From Hyphomicrobium sp. (GTDB lineage Bacteria; Pseudomonadota; Alphaproteobacteria; Rhizobiales; Hyphomicrobiaceae): a stretch of 64,000 nucleotides of DNA. The stretch lies in NCBI GenBank assembly GCA_022841965.1, contig JALHQM010000001.1, forward strand, positions 67,868 through 131,867, written 5' to 3'. The stretch's first letter is position 1, and each line of letters begins with the position of its first letter. The position numbers and the translations under genes are program-made. The notes under the pieces are model-generated. The model ran no database searches. It was not told the DNA's origin and worked only from the letters and a program-made list of their open reading frames with translations. Positions 35,664 through 44,239 of this stretch are shown here, one piece after another.

Positions 35664-35903
35664 ATGTTTTTGTCTAATATTTCTTAACGATTTAAGACCG
35701 CCAGTGAGACTTGCTATAATATTGCTTCTCAAAGAACATTTCTTACTGCTGCATTTTTTGGGGCTGTTGTTATTTATCCACTCAGCGCATCTTTAGCAAT
35801 TGGCGTTCTGGGCGCCCCTGCTATTTTCGGGGCGGCAGGGTTCACAAGGAAAGCAACAGCAAAAGCTATTGATTTTCTAAACCCACCAAAGCCCGAAGCT
35901 TAA
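35664..35903 (+). pseudogene. Small membrane protein gene with in-frame TAA after codon 7
   Basis: A strong ribosome site (AAAGGAG, 3 bases before ATG 35664) starts MFLSNIS, then TAA at 35685, then the same frame continues RFKTASETCYNIASQRTF, a hydrophobic stretch (LTAAFFGAVVIYPLSASLAI, GVLGAPAIFGAAGF) and a polar end NPPKPEA before TAA at 35901. No alternative ATG, GTG or TTG restarts the second part before the helices. Without the TAA it would be a two-helix protein of 79 residues. Either a recent nonsense mutation or a sequencing error. Confidence 0.55.
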
Positions 35904-36085
35904 ATTTTGGCCCGCCGACAACTAAGCCTAGGGTGTGGCATTAATTGAGTCCATTCTTAACTTCTAGATTACGCTATTCGCTCTCTTATTCAAAAAATAG
36001 CAAAGATTCTTCTTGCATTGAAATTAGAGGTCAGTTTATTTGAACCATGTTCAATAATAACTTGGAATTGATGCCGAAGGATAAT

Positions 36086-36370
36086 ATGCCTCACAAAAAC
36101 GCAATAACGCTGAGCGATAGAACGCATGGTCTTTTAGTTGCAATACTAACGTCCTTTCCGACTTACGATGGGTTCTATCAGATTTCTGAAGCAACCGACA
36201 TTTCAAGCGAATTTGCTTCAGCCTCAGGCGCCTTGGGAGCAGCGGTCTGCGCAGTCAATTTTTACCGCCTTGTCGTACGGGGAGCTGCAGCTTTACGGGA
36301 AGAGCGGGAAGTGCGGGATTCACGTGGCCATAATCTCATGCCTCCTCCAGACTCCAACGAGTATACTTAG
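36086..36370 (+). CDS. Hypothetical protein in a low-GC patch
   Basis: 94 residues from the ATG at 36086, which has AAGGA just upstream; an in-frame ATG at 36047 has none. Sequence: LSDRTHGLLVAILTSFPTYDGFYQISEATDIS, an Ala/Gly-rich hydrophobic segment (ASGALGAAVCAVNFYRLVV), and a charged end. No family is recognised. Its stop abuts the stop of the convergent gene at 36371 with no base between them. Confidence 0.5.
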   Translation: MPHKNAITLSDRTHGLLVAILTSFPTYDGFYQISEATDISSEFASASGALGAAVCAVNFYRLVVRGAAALREEREVRDSRGHNLMPPPDSNEYT

Positions 36371-37207
36371 TCACACGCGCGATCGCATCGACCACAAATA
36401 GCTATAGGGCGACGTCGGCGGGGTCTTGAGAGAAAAGCAATTCGCTATTTTGAGAAGAGCGCCGCCAACAACAATCTGCTCTGGCGGAATTGCCTTAGTT
36501 ATAGTTTCAGATGTAAGTAGCGTTGCCATTGTTCCAGCGAGAGAAATGTCAAACGCAAAATTTACCGGCTGGAATTTAATGCCGCTGTTCTGCATAGCCG
36601 CGAAATAGTCATTTATGCCAGACCGTATTCGTGTGACTTCATTCTCAAGCGCGAAGTGCGCATCTTCTGAGGCCTGTACTTTCAAATACGCCTCGCCCAA
36701 GGCTGCCCGCAGTGCCCATAGCTCTGCCGTGTATCGATCCTTGAAGCGAAGGCAGTCCTCTAAGTGAACGTCTTTCTCAGGAATTGGTAGAGCATCAAAT
36801 AGTTCTATCATCAAAGCACGACTTTGGCTCAGAGCCTCCGGCCGGACTGATGGTCTACCACCCGAACGGTTGGCTATTGCCCAGCGACCTGGCTCAGCCA
36901 GTTCCCGATTTTGCAGAATGTCAAAGCCATCGTAGTGGCCATGAGCATAGGGCAATCCAGCGCCGTGGTGACGGAGAGAGCGGACTAGCACTCCCGTCTG
37001 AATTAGAAACTCTTCGTCAGCGCTTCTGCTGACACAATCGGTCAAGTCGGTGGGTAAATCGATCCGGTCAAAGAATAATGCCATCATGCGAAGGACGCTT
37101 GGATGGACGGGCCTGCGATCATAAACCTTCGTATCTATTTGCGTGCAGATAACTAAGCCGCGCTCGTTTTTTCCAAGTGCGCAACCGGCTAGATCAACTT
37201 TAACCAT
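36371..37207 (-). CDS. Hypothetical protein, about 278 residues
   Basis: Start taken at ATG 37207 with GAGG about 10 bases upstream; the frame is open further up to 37414. Soluble, no signal peptide. Notable parts: KVDLAGCALGKNERGLVICTQIDTKVYDRR, FDRIDLPTDLTDCVSRSADEEFLIQTGVLV, a middle that is Arg/Glu-rich, and a C-terminal half that may form a helix-rich domain (DISLAGTMATLLTSETITKAI). No domain recognised. It lies in a patch of lower GC than the metal genes, so it is probably separately acquired cargo. Confidence 0.55.
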   Translation of the reverse strand: MVKVDLAGCALGKNERGLVICTQIDTKVYDRRPVHPSVLRMMALFFDRIDLPTDLTDCVSRSADEEFLIQTGVLVRSLRHHGAGLPYAHGHYDGFDILQNRELAEPGRWAIANRSGGRPSVRPEALSQSRALMIELFDALPIPEKDVHLEDCLRFKDRYTAELWALRAALGEAYLKVQASEDAHFALENEVTRIRSGINDYFAAMQNSGIKFQPVNFAFDISLAGTMATLLTSETITKAIPPEQIVVGGALLKIANCFSLKTPPTSPYSYLWSMRSRV

Positions 37208-37410
37208 ATCGTGCCTACCTCGCACTTTTTTGTTCTTCTGCTCGGAACCCGCTACCAAATCGAACCCCCACGCAACCACGAAATAGTCTTCCGAAACCCG
37301 CCTTAAGGTGTTCCGCCACATGTGTGCTGTATGACAGCACATCTTGCTCGGCGGTCTTCCGCCCGGCTCGGGAAAGGGGGGCATGCTGCCCCCCGTTCCA
37401 TCCCCCCAGC

Positions 37411-38070
37411 TCACAGACGGCTCTCAGCACGCAAATCGTCATGGCGATATTCTTCGCGGGCCTGCCGCAAAATCAGAAAAGACGAATTGAGGAACAGAAG
37501 AGCCATCGCCGCGGCCACGATCAAGTCGGGCCATGCGGAGCCGAACGCCCAGACAGCGATGGCTGCCACCATCACCGCCACGTTACCGATGGCATCGTTG
37601 CGCGAACAGAGCCATACCGAGCGAACATTGGCATCGCCATCTTTGTAACGGAGCAAAAGAAGTACGCTCGTAACATTGGCAGCCAATGCCAGAAATCCAA
37701 TGCCAGCCATGATCTCGGCCTGAGGAAGGCCGAGGATCAGGACTTGATAGGCGGTTGAGCCAAAGACCCACAGGCCCATCAGCATCAAACTTGTGCCCTT
37801 GAGAAACGCCGCCGTGGCCCGCGTCTTGATGGAAGTGCCGATGACCGCAAGGCTGAGCCCGTAGGTGAGTGTATCCCCCAGAAAATCGAGAGCGTCGGCT
37901 TGCAAGGCCTGTGACCCCGCGAGGCGGCCTGCCGCCATTTCGACGACAAACATCACAGCGTTGATGGCGATCACCACCCACAGGATGCGCTTGTAGCGAG
38001 AATCGAGCCCGTCGAACCGGGGATTGGTCCCGCAGCCGCAGCTTGCCGATGTCTCGCAGCTGTCAGTCAC
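37411..38070 (-). CDS. Cation diffusion facilitator (CDF) transporter
   Basis: 219 residues from a GTG at 38070 with AAGGA upstream; the GTG overlaps the stop of the small periplasmic gene. The N-terminus has a Cys cluster (TDSCETSASCGCGTN). Five to six helices follow, with the CDF metal-site patterns ADALDFLGDTLTYG (helix 2) and SRNDAIGNVAVM (helix 5). CDF proteins exchange divalent metals for protons out of the cytoplasm. The helix-2 H/D-x3-D site here is D-x3-D, as in some non-zinc members. It lacks the long C-terminal cytosolic domain. Confidence 0.85.
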   Translation of the reverse strand: MTDSCETSASCGCGTNPRFDGLDSRYKRILWVVIAINAVMFVVEMAAGRLAGSQALQADALDFLGDTLTYGLSLAVIGTSIKTRATAAFLKGTSLMLMGLWVFGSTAYQVLILGLPQAEIMAGIGFLALAANVTSVLLLLRYKDGDANVRSVWLCSRNDAIGNVAVMVAAIAVWAFGSAWPDLIVAAAMALLFLNSSFLILRQAREEYRHDDLRAESRL

Positions 38071-38299
38071 GATGAGGGTCCTTCGGCACAGGCAAATGAG
38101 GGCGAATGGTGATGGGGAGGTGCTCCCGCGTATGGCAGTACGTCCGCCGAGGCGTGTTGTGACAATGCCGATAGGTCCGTACATCGGCTATCTGCCGCGT
38201 GCTGTGCTGCGGGTGCGGGATAGCACCAGGCTCCGCAGATATGGCAGGGGCAGCCGCGACAATCGCGGCTGCCATACTGAGATTGATGCTGGGTCGCAT
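38063..38299 (-). CDS. Small periplasmic His-rich protein, unknown
   Basis: 78 residues from ATG at 38299 (two other starts lie up to 7 codons upstream). A signal peptide (INLSMAAAIVAAAPAISA) then a basic, His-rich mature part with YRHCHNTPRRTYCHTREHLPI, which has two Cys-His pairs. Its stop overlaps the CDF start and it starts within 20 bases of the upstream stop, so it is tightly packed in the operon. Probably a periplasmic metal-binding accessory protein. Confidence 0.6.
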   Translation of the reverse strand: MRPSINLSMAAAIVAAAPAISAEPGAIPHPQHSTRQIADVRTYRHCHNTPRRTYCHTREHLPITIRPHLPVPKDPHRD

Positions 38300-38316
38300 G
38301 GCCATCACGATCGCAC

Positions 38317-38700
38317 TCAATCCAGCTTGATGCGCGCTTGCTCAGGCTTATGCCCCGGCATCGTGAGCGTGACGACGATGGTGGTGCCTTTGGCTGCTTT
38401 GAACGTTCCCGTGCCTTTCAAAAAATTGGCTGGGTCGGGAACAAGTTCGATTTCTTGCTTTTGGCCTTCAGACAAAATCGTAGCTTTAGCCTTGGCATCC
38501 TTAACGTCTTCGGCGTCACCGTCCTCATGCGCCAAATACACTTCGAGGCTGCCGTCCTTGGCCACGATCTCCATGTGGTGATGACCCGTCTCAACAATTT
38601 TGCCGCCATGCTTGCCGGCATGCGAATGCTCGCCTTCCGCGAACGCCGGTGAGGCCAAGGCGAGGACAGTGCCGAGGATGAGGGCTGTGTATTTTTTCAT
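38317..38700 (-). CDS. Periplasmic protein of the RND operon, His-rich N-terminus
   Basis: 127 residues; GAGGAG lies 10 bases before ATG 38700. Signal peptide (ALILGTVLALASPAFA), then EGEHSHAGKHGGKIVETGHHHMEIV, with many His, and an Ig-like domain (LEVYLAHEDGDAEDVKDAKAKATIL, GTTIVVTLTMPGHKPEQARI). It follows the RND pump gene by 35 bases. Likely a periplasmic metal carrier of the pump. Confidence 0.75.
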   Translation of the reverse strand: MKKYTALILGTVLALASPAFAEGEHSHAGKHGGKIVETGHHHMEIVAKDGSLEVYLAHEDGDAEDVKDAKAKATILSEGQKQEIELVPDPANFLKGTGTFKAAKGTTIVVTLTMPGHKPEQARIKLD

Positions 38701-38734
38701 AGTTTTGAGTCTCCTCGTTAGTTCGGGTTGAGAA

Positions 38735-41700
38735 TTAGAAAGCCTCGGCATGGGTTTTCTCCCCCTCGGCAGAGGCAAGTTTTTCGAGCGGCTTTTTGCC
38801 GAACAGCAGGAACAGCACCGGGGTCAAGAACGCATCCAGCAATGTTGCCGACACCAGCCCCCCGAAAATCGTCACCGCGACCGGGTTCAGGATTTCCTTG
38901 CCCGGTTCATCAGCGCCGATCATGAGCGGCACGAGCGCAATACCGGCGGCTAAAGCCGTCATGAGGACGGGCGTGAGGCGTTCGAGCGTTCCCCGGATGA
39001 TCATCTTGCGTCCGAAGGTTTCCCCCTCGAACAGCACCAGATTGATGTAGTGACTGATTTTGAGGATGCCATTGCGCGTGGCGATTCCAGCCAGTGTGAT
39101 GAAGCCGATGGCGCTGGCCACGGAAAAGCTCTGCCCGGCAATCCAGAGCGCTGCCACGCTGCCGATCAAAGCCAACGGCACGTTGCCCATAATGATGAGC
39201 GCCAGCACCGCTGATTGATAGCGTGAGTAGAGAACCACAAAGATCAGGCCCAATGAGACGAGCGAGAGCAGAGCGATAAGCTGCGAGGCTTCTTCCTGTG
39301 CCTGAAACTGCCCTTCAAGGCTGGTGAAATAGCCTTGAGGGAGTTTCGCTGTCTGCACTTCCTTGCGGATATCCTCCACGATGCGCGCCAGATCAGAGCC
39401 ATCGGTATTGGCCAGCACCGCGATGCGCCGGCGGCCGTTCTCGCGCAGGATCTGGTTGGGCCCGTCCGTCTCGACGACATCCGCCACAGATTTAAGCGGG
39501 ATGCGCCCGGCTGGGCTTTCGATCAGCATCTCGCCCAAGGCGTAGGTGCTGCGGTCGGAATCGCTCAGGCGCAAGACAACATCGAAGCGCTTGGATTGAT
39601 CGACGATCTGCGAGACGATGCGGCCATTGGAAAGCGTCTCCAACGCTTTGGTGATATCGTTCGGATTAAGGCCGTAGCGTTTGGCTTTGTCGTAATCGAT
39701 CTGCACCTGAAGCTGCGGGATACGCACCTGCTTCTCGGTTTGCAGATCGGTAATGCCCGGGATGCGCTTGAGGCGCGTTTCGAGATCGGCGGCAAGGCCC
39801 CGCAGCGTGTCGTAATCATCGCCATAAATCTTGAGCGCGATCTGGGCGCGAACGCCGGAGAGCATATGATCGAGGCGGTGCGCGATGGGCTGCCCCACCG
39901 CAATGCTGGCGGGAAGAACGGTCAGGCGCTGGCGGATATCGGCGAGGACCGCCTCGCGGCTGCGCTCGGATTTTTCGAGGTCTATATCCAGTTCGCTGTT
40001 GTGAACGCCTTCGGCATGTTCATCCAGCTCAGCTCGCCCGGTGCGCCGTCCCACGGATTTAACCTCCGGCACTTCCGCAACGATTTTCTCGGCAAGCCCG
40101 CCAATACGGTCAGATTCCGCAAGGCTGATGCCGGGCTGCAAAATCACACTGACCAGAACGGTGCCTTCGTTAAAACTCGGCAGGAACGCGCGCGGCAGCA
40201 ATAATCCCGCACCGAGTGCCAGGATCACAGCCAAAGCCGGAACGCCGATGACAAAGCCGGGGCGGTCGAAGGCCCATTCAAGGCCGCGCTTTTGCAAAGC
40301 CTTGAGGGTGTGCACCAGCCACGTTTCATGCTCTGACACATGCTTCATGCGCGGCAACAGCCAGTAGGCCAGCACAGGCGTCACGGTCATGGACACAACA
40401 AGGCTGGCCAGAATCGAGACGATGAAGGCAATGCCGAGCGGTGAGAACAAACGGCCTTCAATGCCCGAGAGGGCAAAGAGGGGGAGGAACACCAACACGA
40501 TGATGGCGGTGGCGTACAAAATGCCGGAGCGCACTTCGATGGAGGCATCAGCCACCACCGTTTCAATGCTGCGGCGATCCCGGCCACCTGCCGCCCTGTG
40601 CAAGCCAAGCCTTCGGTAGATATTCTCAACATCCACCACCGCATCATCCACCAGCGCGCCGATAGCAATCGCAAGGCCGCCGAGCGTCATGGTGTTGATC
40701 GAGAGGCCCATGAACTGGAACACGATCACTGTGGTCAGCACCGACAGCGGGATTGCGATCAGGGAGATGAAGGTGGTCTGCCAGTTGAGCAGGAAGGCAA
40801 ACAAAACGATGGCCACCACGATCAGCGCCTCAACAAGGACGCGCAGGACGTTTTCTATGGAGGTTTCGATGAAGGTTGCCTGCCGAAATTGAATATCCGT
40901 CACACGCACGCCTTCCGGCATCACGCGCTGAAGTTCAGGCAGCATAGCTTCGATCTGGCGTGTGATGCCGACCGTGTCGGCGTTGGGCTGCTTCTGGACA
41001 GCCAGAATAACAGCGGGCTTACCCTGATACCCTGCATCGCCGCGCTTGGTTCTTGCCGCGAAATCAACATCGGCGACCTGACTGAGGAAGACGGATTGCC
41101 CCTCGCGGAAGGCCACCACCAGATTCTTAAGATCATCAATCTTCGTGGTACGGGCGATGTTGCGGATCAGATATTCTCTAGCCTTTTGATCGACAAAGCC
41201 GCCGCCCGTATTAGCCCCGAACTGCTGGATCGCCTTTTCGATGGCTTCAAAGCTGACATCGAGGCTGGCCATACGCCGGGGATCGGGGATGACCCGGTAC
41301 TGCCGCACCTCGCCGCCAATCGGGACCACCTGCGAAACACCCGGTACAGTCAGAAGCTGCGGGCGCACCGTAAAATCGGCGATCTCGCGCAGCACCATGG
41401 GATCGGACGTGTCGCCCGACATGGCGATCAGCATGATCTCGCCCATGATGGATGAGATGGGCCCCATCTGCGCATGGACGTTGCTCGGGAGCTGCTCGCG
41501 CACGAGCTGCAATCGTTCAGCCACTTGCTGGCGTGCCCGATAGATCTCCGTCGACCAGTCAAACTCGATATAGACAATGGAAAGCCCGACGCCGGAGACG
41601 GAGCGCACGCGGTTCACGCCGGGCATACCGTTCATGGCGGTTTCAATCGGGAAGGTGACCAGCAGTTCGACTTCCTCCGGCGCAAGGCCATCGGATTCGG

Positions 41701-41851
41701 CAAGCAGCGTGACCGTCGGGCGGTTGAGATCGGGGAAGACATCCACCGGAAGCGTTCTGAGCGTGGCGAGGCCATAGAGCATGATGGCGATGCCGCCGAT
41801 CAGGACGAACAGGCGATTGGCAAGGCTGGCGCGGACAATAGTATTGAACAT
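38735..41851 (-). CDS. CzcA/CusA-family heavy-metal RND pump (second system)
   Basis: 1038 residues, HME-RND inner-membrane pump. Two RND repeats with 12 helices; helix 4 reads GGLAIAIGALVDDAVVDVENIYRRL, the VDDAVVDVEN form, unlike the CusA form in the first system, so substrate is probably different (divalent metal or unknown). Coupled spacing with its adaptor (12 bases). The C-terminus ends in a short cytosolic tail. The system also has its own small periplasmic proteins and a CDF gene downstream. Confidence 0.92.
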   Translation of the reverse strand: MFNTIVRASLANRLFVLIGGIAIMLYGLATLRTLPVDVFPDLNRPTVTLLAESDGLAPEEVELLVTFPIETAMNGMPGVNRVRSVSGVGLSIVYIEFDWSTEIYRARQQVAERLQLVREQLPSNVHAQMGPISSIMGEIMLIAMSGDTSDPMVLREIADFTVRPQLLTVPGVSQVVPIGGEVRQYRVIPDPRRMASLDVSFEAIEKAIQQFGANTGGGFVDQKAREYLIRNIARTTKIDDLKNLVVAFREGQSVFLSQVADVDFAARTKRGDAGYQGKPAVILAVQKQPNADTVGITRQIEAMLPELQRVMPEGVRVTDIQFRQATFIETSIENVLRVLVEALIVVAIVLFAFLLNWQTTFISLIAIPLSVLTTVIVFQFMGLSINTMTLGGLAIAIGALVDDAVVDVENIYRRLGLHRAAGGRDRRSIETVVADASIEVRSGILYATAIIVLVFLPLFALSGIEGRLFSPLGIAFIVSILASLVVSMTVTPVLAYWLLPRMKHVSEHETWLVHTLKALQKRGLEWAFDRPGFVIGVPALAVILALGAGLLLPRAFLPSFNEGTVLVSVILQPGISLAESDRIGGLAEKIVAEVPEVKSVGRRTGRAELDEHAEGVHNSELDIDLEKSERSREAVLADIRQRLTVLPASIAVGQPIAHRLDHMLSGVRAQIALKIYGDDYDTLRGLAADLETRLKRIPGITDLQTEKQVRIPQLQVQIDYDKAKRYGLNPNDITKALETLSNGRIVSQIVDQSKRFDVVLRLSDSDRSTYALGEMLIESPAGRIPLKSVADVVETDGPNQILRENGRRRIAVLANTDGSDLARIVEDIRKEVQTAKLPQGYFTSLEGQFQAQEEASQLIALLSLVSLGLIFVVLYSRYQSAVLALIIMGNVPLALIGSVAALWIAGQSFSVASAIGFITLAGIATRNGILKISHYINLVLFEGETFGRKMIIRGTLERLTPVLMTALAAGIALVPLMIGADEPGKEILNPVAVTIFGGLVSATLLDAFLTPVLFLLFGKKPLEKLASAEGEKTHAEAF

Positions 41852-41863
41852 GAGTTGCCTCCC

Positions 41864-43597
41864 TCACCGAATCTGATTGATGAGTTCGGCCGCGCTGGTC
41901 ACAACGCGGTCACCGGGCTTGATGCCCGCTAGAACCAACAGGCGTTCCCCATCGAGCGGCTGGGTTTTTACCTCCGCCGGACGAAACCGCTCCGGGCTTT
42001 CCTTGATCCAGACCTGCGGGATGCCATTATTGCCGCGCACCACAGCGGCCAAAGGCAACTCGATGCCTTGGGTTGTGCTGTCGGATTGAGCAAAAACTTT
42101 GACCGGCGATCCGATGACAAGCTCGGGATGGGAGTCCTCGATACGGAAAAGAAACGGAGTTGCCTGTTGACGCAGCGTCGGAGAGCGCCCGACATACGAA
42201 AGCTTCAGAGAATGGCCCTCGCCATCCAGCGCCTGGGCCGCCATGATCGCCCCTTCACCGTGACCCGCATCACCAATGCCCTCCACCCATAATTTCTCGG
42301 GATCGACGATTTCAAAAAGCGTGTCGCGCGCCGTGACAACCTGCCCGGCCCGCACATTGGCCACCGAGATAATGCCGCTAACCGGAGCCTTCAGTGCGAT
42401 TTTCTGGGTGTCTTTTGGTTCGAGAACCCGCTTTTGCTCGCGCAAGGCGGCCAGCTCGGCCTTCGTATCGTCAATCTGGCTTTTGGCGACCACGCTGGCG
42501 ATGCGTGTAAGCCGGTCCAGCTTTTGCTCCGCAATGATCAGCTTGCCATCCACTTCGGCGCGGAGCTGCTGCATGGTGCCAAGATCAGCCACCGGAATGG
42601 AAGGGGACAACAGTGCAAGCACTTCTCCTGCCTGCACTTTCTGCCCGGCATAGGAAATGCCGCGCTCGCTGACTTCAATCTGCCCATCCATCGGCGCTTG
42701 AACCTGCCCGAAGGACGATGGATCAGGCACAACCGTGCCAATCAGCTCTCGCGTGCGTGCTGACGATGCGGTCGCAGCGGGCGTGGTACGCAGACCGAGT
42801 AACCGCTGGGTTGATTTGGGAACAAAAACGCCGCCACCCGGAAGCTTGCGGGGTGTAATCCCGCCAGCCGCCGCTGGAGCCTCATCATGGCCGCCATCGC
42901 CATGATCGTGTCCGGGGCCTGCCAAAGCGGGGGATGCAATTGCAAACCCGACCAAAGCCGCGATGAGAATAAGCTCTGCCGCGCTTCTGAGGTGGATCGA
43001 TTTGGTCGCTGAAGCTTTTGTGGTGGGGGCATCATCGTCGTCGCGCCCGATTTTCTGCCGCGACCGTGCGCGCAATGCGAAGGCGAGCACGAAGCCAAGG
43101 GCTAACGCGCCAGCCAGCATGGTCAATATGTCAGGTCGCGTAAGAATTTGGACAAGGGGTGTAGCCGCGCCGTCCGATGGTGCGGCATGACCCGCTTCAG
43201 GAACGCTCCATGTTCCGTTCAGCAGATCGGCATCGGTTTTGGTCGTGATCGTGAAGACCAAAGCCTTTGCACCCGGCTGATCAACCCAGTCGGCCTCCAG
43301 TTCGTATGTTCCGGGCTCAACGGGCTTGGCGAGTGCTACAGGAATGCCCTCGCCCGAGACTTCAATCGAGGCCCCCTCGATTGGCTCGCTGGTATCCGGG
43401 TGATCCAGATACATGATGAGGCGATGACCCTCAGATATCGCCACCAGCTCCATGGTGGAGCCGACGCTTTCCAGCCGTGGGGCAGCATTGGTGACGGGCG
43501 CGGGGCCTTCATCGCCGTGGTCGTGCCCCGGCCCGGCCCATGCGGCGCTGATGGTCAAAACGAAAATTGCGAAGAGTGTGATGGTGGTACGAAACAT
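41864..43597 (-). CDS. Periplasmic adaptor with an extra N-terminal domain (second RND system)
   Basis: 577 residues, longer than usual adaptors (about 400-490). Order: signal peptide; GPGHDHGDEG; an Ig/FixH-like domain (about 35-130, EGHRLIMYLDHPDTSEPIEGASIEV); a helix (ILTMLAGALALGFVLAFALRA); a cytosol-facing linker; a second signal-like helix (ELILIAALVGFAIASPALA) and a second GPGHDHGDGGHDE; then a normal adaptor core (GGGVFVPKSTQRLLGLRT, VQAPMDGQIEVSERGISYAGQKVQAGEVLALL). It looks like a fusion of two exported proteins, with the HDHGD motif duplicated. Confidence 0.88.
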   Translation of the reverse strand: MFRTTITLFAIFVLTISAAWAGPGHDHGDEGPAPVTNAAPRLESVGSTMELVAISEGHRLIMYLDHPDTSEPIEGASIEVSGEGIPVALAKPVEPGTYELEADWVDQPGAKALVFTITTKTDADLLNGTWSVPEAGHAAPSDGAATPLVQILTRPDILTMLAGALALGFVLAFALRARSRQKIGRDDDDAPTTKASATKSIHLRSAAELILIAALVGFAIASPALAGPGHDHGDGGHDEAPAAAGGITPRKLPGGGVFVPKSTQRLLGLRTTPAATASSARTRELIGTVVPDPSSFGQVQAPMDGQIEVSERGISYAGQKVQAGEVLALLSPSIPVADLGTMQQLRAEVDGKLIIAEQKLDRLTRIASVVAKSQIDDTKAELAALREQKRVLEPKDTQKIALKAPVSGIISVANVRAGQVVTARDTLFEIVDPEKLWVEGIGDAGHGEGAIMAAQALDGEGHSLKLSYVGRSPTLRQQATPFLFRIEDSHPELVIGSPVKVFAQSDSTTQGIELPLAAVVRGNNGIPQVWIKESPERFRPAEVKTQPLDGERLLVLAGIKPGDRVVTSAAELINQIR

Positions 43598-43778
43598 AGC
43601 TCAAGCCGATCTGTTGCAAGGGAAACCTTGGATCGGCCGGGGGCATCACGTCCTTCGCAACTCTTGCGCTCCCCGCATATCGCAGAGGTGCTTGAGTGGC
43701 TTGGGATCAGTGGAAAAGCCGCTGGCCGAATCCAGTCGCTAAACGCTCATCCGCCAAAGCGGGCGAGGTCAAAGCGCG

Positions 43779-44183
43779 TCAGACCAACGGACGGGGAGGG
43801 CGCAAGAGAGGATATTTGAGTTCGCCGAGAGCCAAGCTTGAGTGGCCAATGGCCTGCTCCACGGCATCAACGGCCATAGCCTTGACCCCGAATTCAGCGG
43901 GCAGCAGGGCCATGAAAGTCCCGCAGCACGGTATGTGGAAGTGTGCACCGGATTGGTCGCTTTCGGGCGCTTCACAGGAATTTTGGGCGCAGAAATCCAC
44001 CGTAGAAGTGGAGCTGCTTTCAATCGGGATCATCACGCCCGCTTCATGGTCGTGCCCATCCATCCCATGAGCGTCCGTCTGGTGATGGTCTTGGGCGTGA
44101 TAGACAAGAGGCCGCGCCGCGCCGTGACCGCTAACGGTCACAACAGCAAAAAGCAGGAGCATGATTCGGGCGATCAACCTCAT
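43779..44183 (-). CDS. Secreted His/Cys protein at the head of the RND genes
   Basis: 134 residues; signal peptide (MLLLFAVVTVSGHGAA), then HAQDHHQTDAHGMDGHDHEAGVM, FCAQNSC, HFHIPCCGTFM and a hydrophobic C-terminal segment. A typical, poorly defined periplasmic metal-binding protein that precedes Czc/Cus-type genes. It is 180 bases before the adaptor gene. Confidence 0.65.
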   Translation of the reverse strand: MRLIARIMLLLFAVVTVSGHGAARPLVYHAQDHHQTDAHGMDGHDHEAGVMIPIESSSTSTVDFCAQNSCEAPESDQSGAHFHIPCCGTFMALLPAEFGVKAMAVDAVEQAIGHSSLALGELKYPLLRPPRPLV

Positions 44184-44239
44184 AATTTCACTCTACACGC
44201 TTTGGCGGGCTTGGGCAAATTCATCCGAATACCAGTGTA

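Noticed and set aside
39335-41455. Long open frames antisense to the second RND pump
   Set aside because: They lie within a clear 1038-residue transporter gene of the opposite strand, have no ribosome sites or domains, and arise from high-GC codon use.
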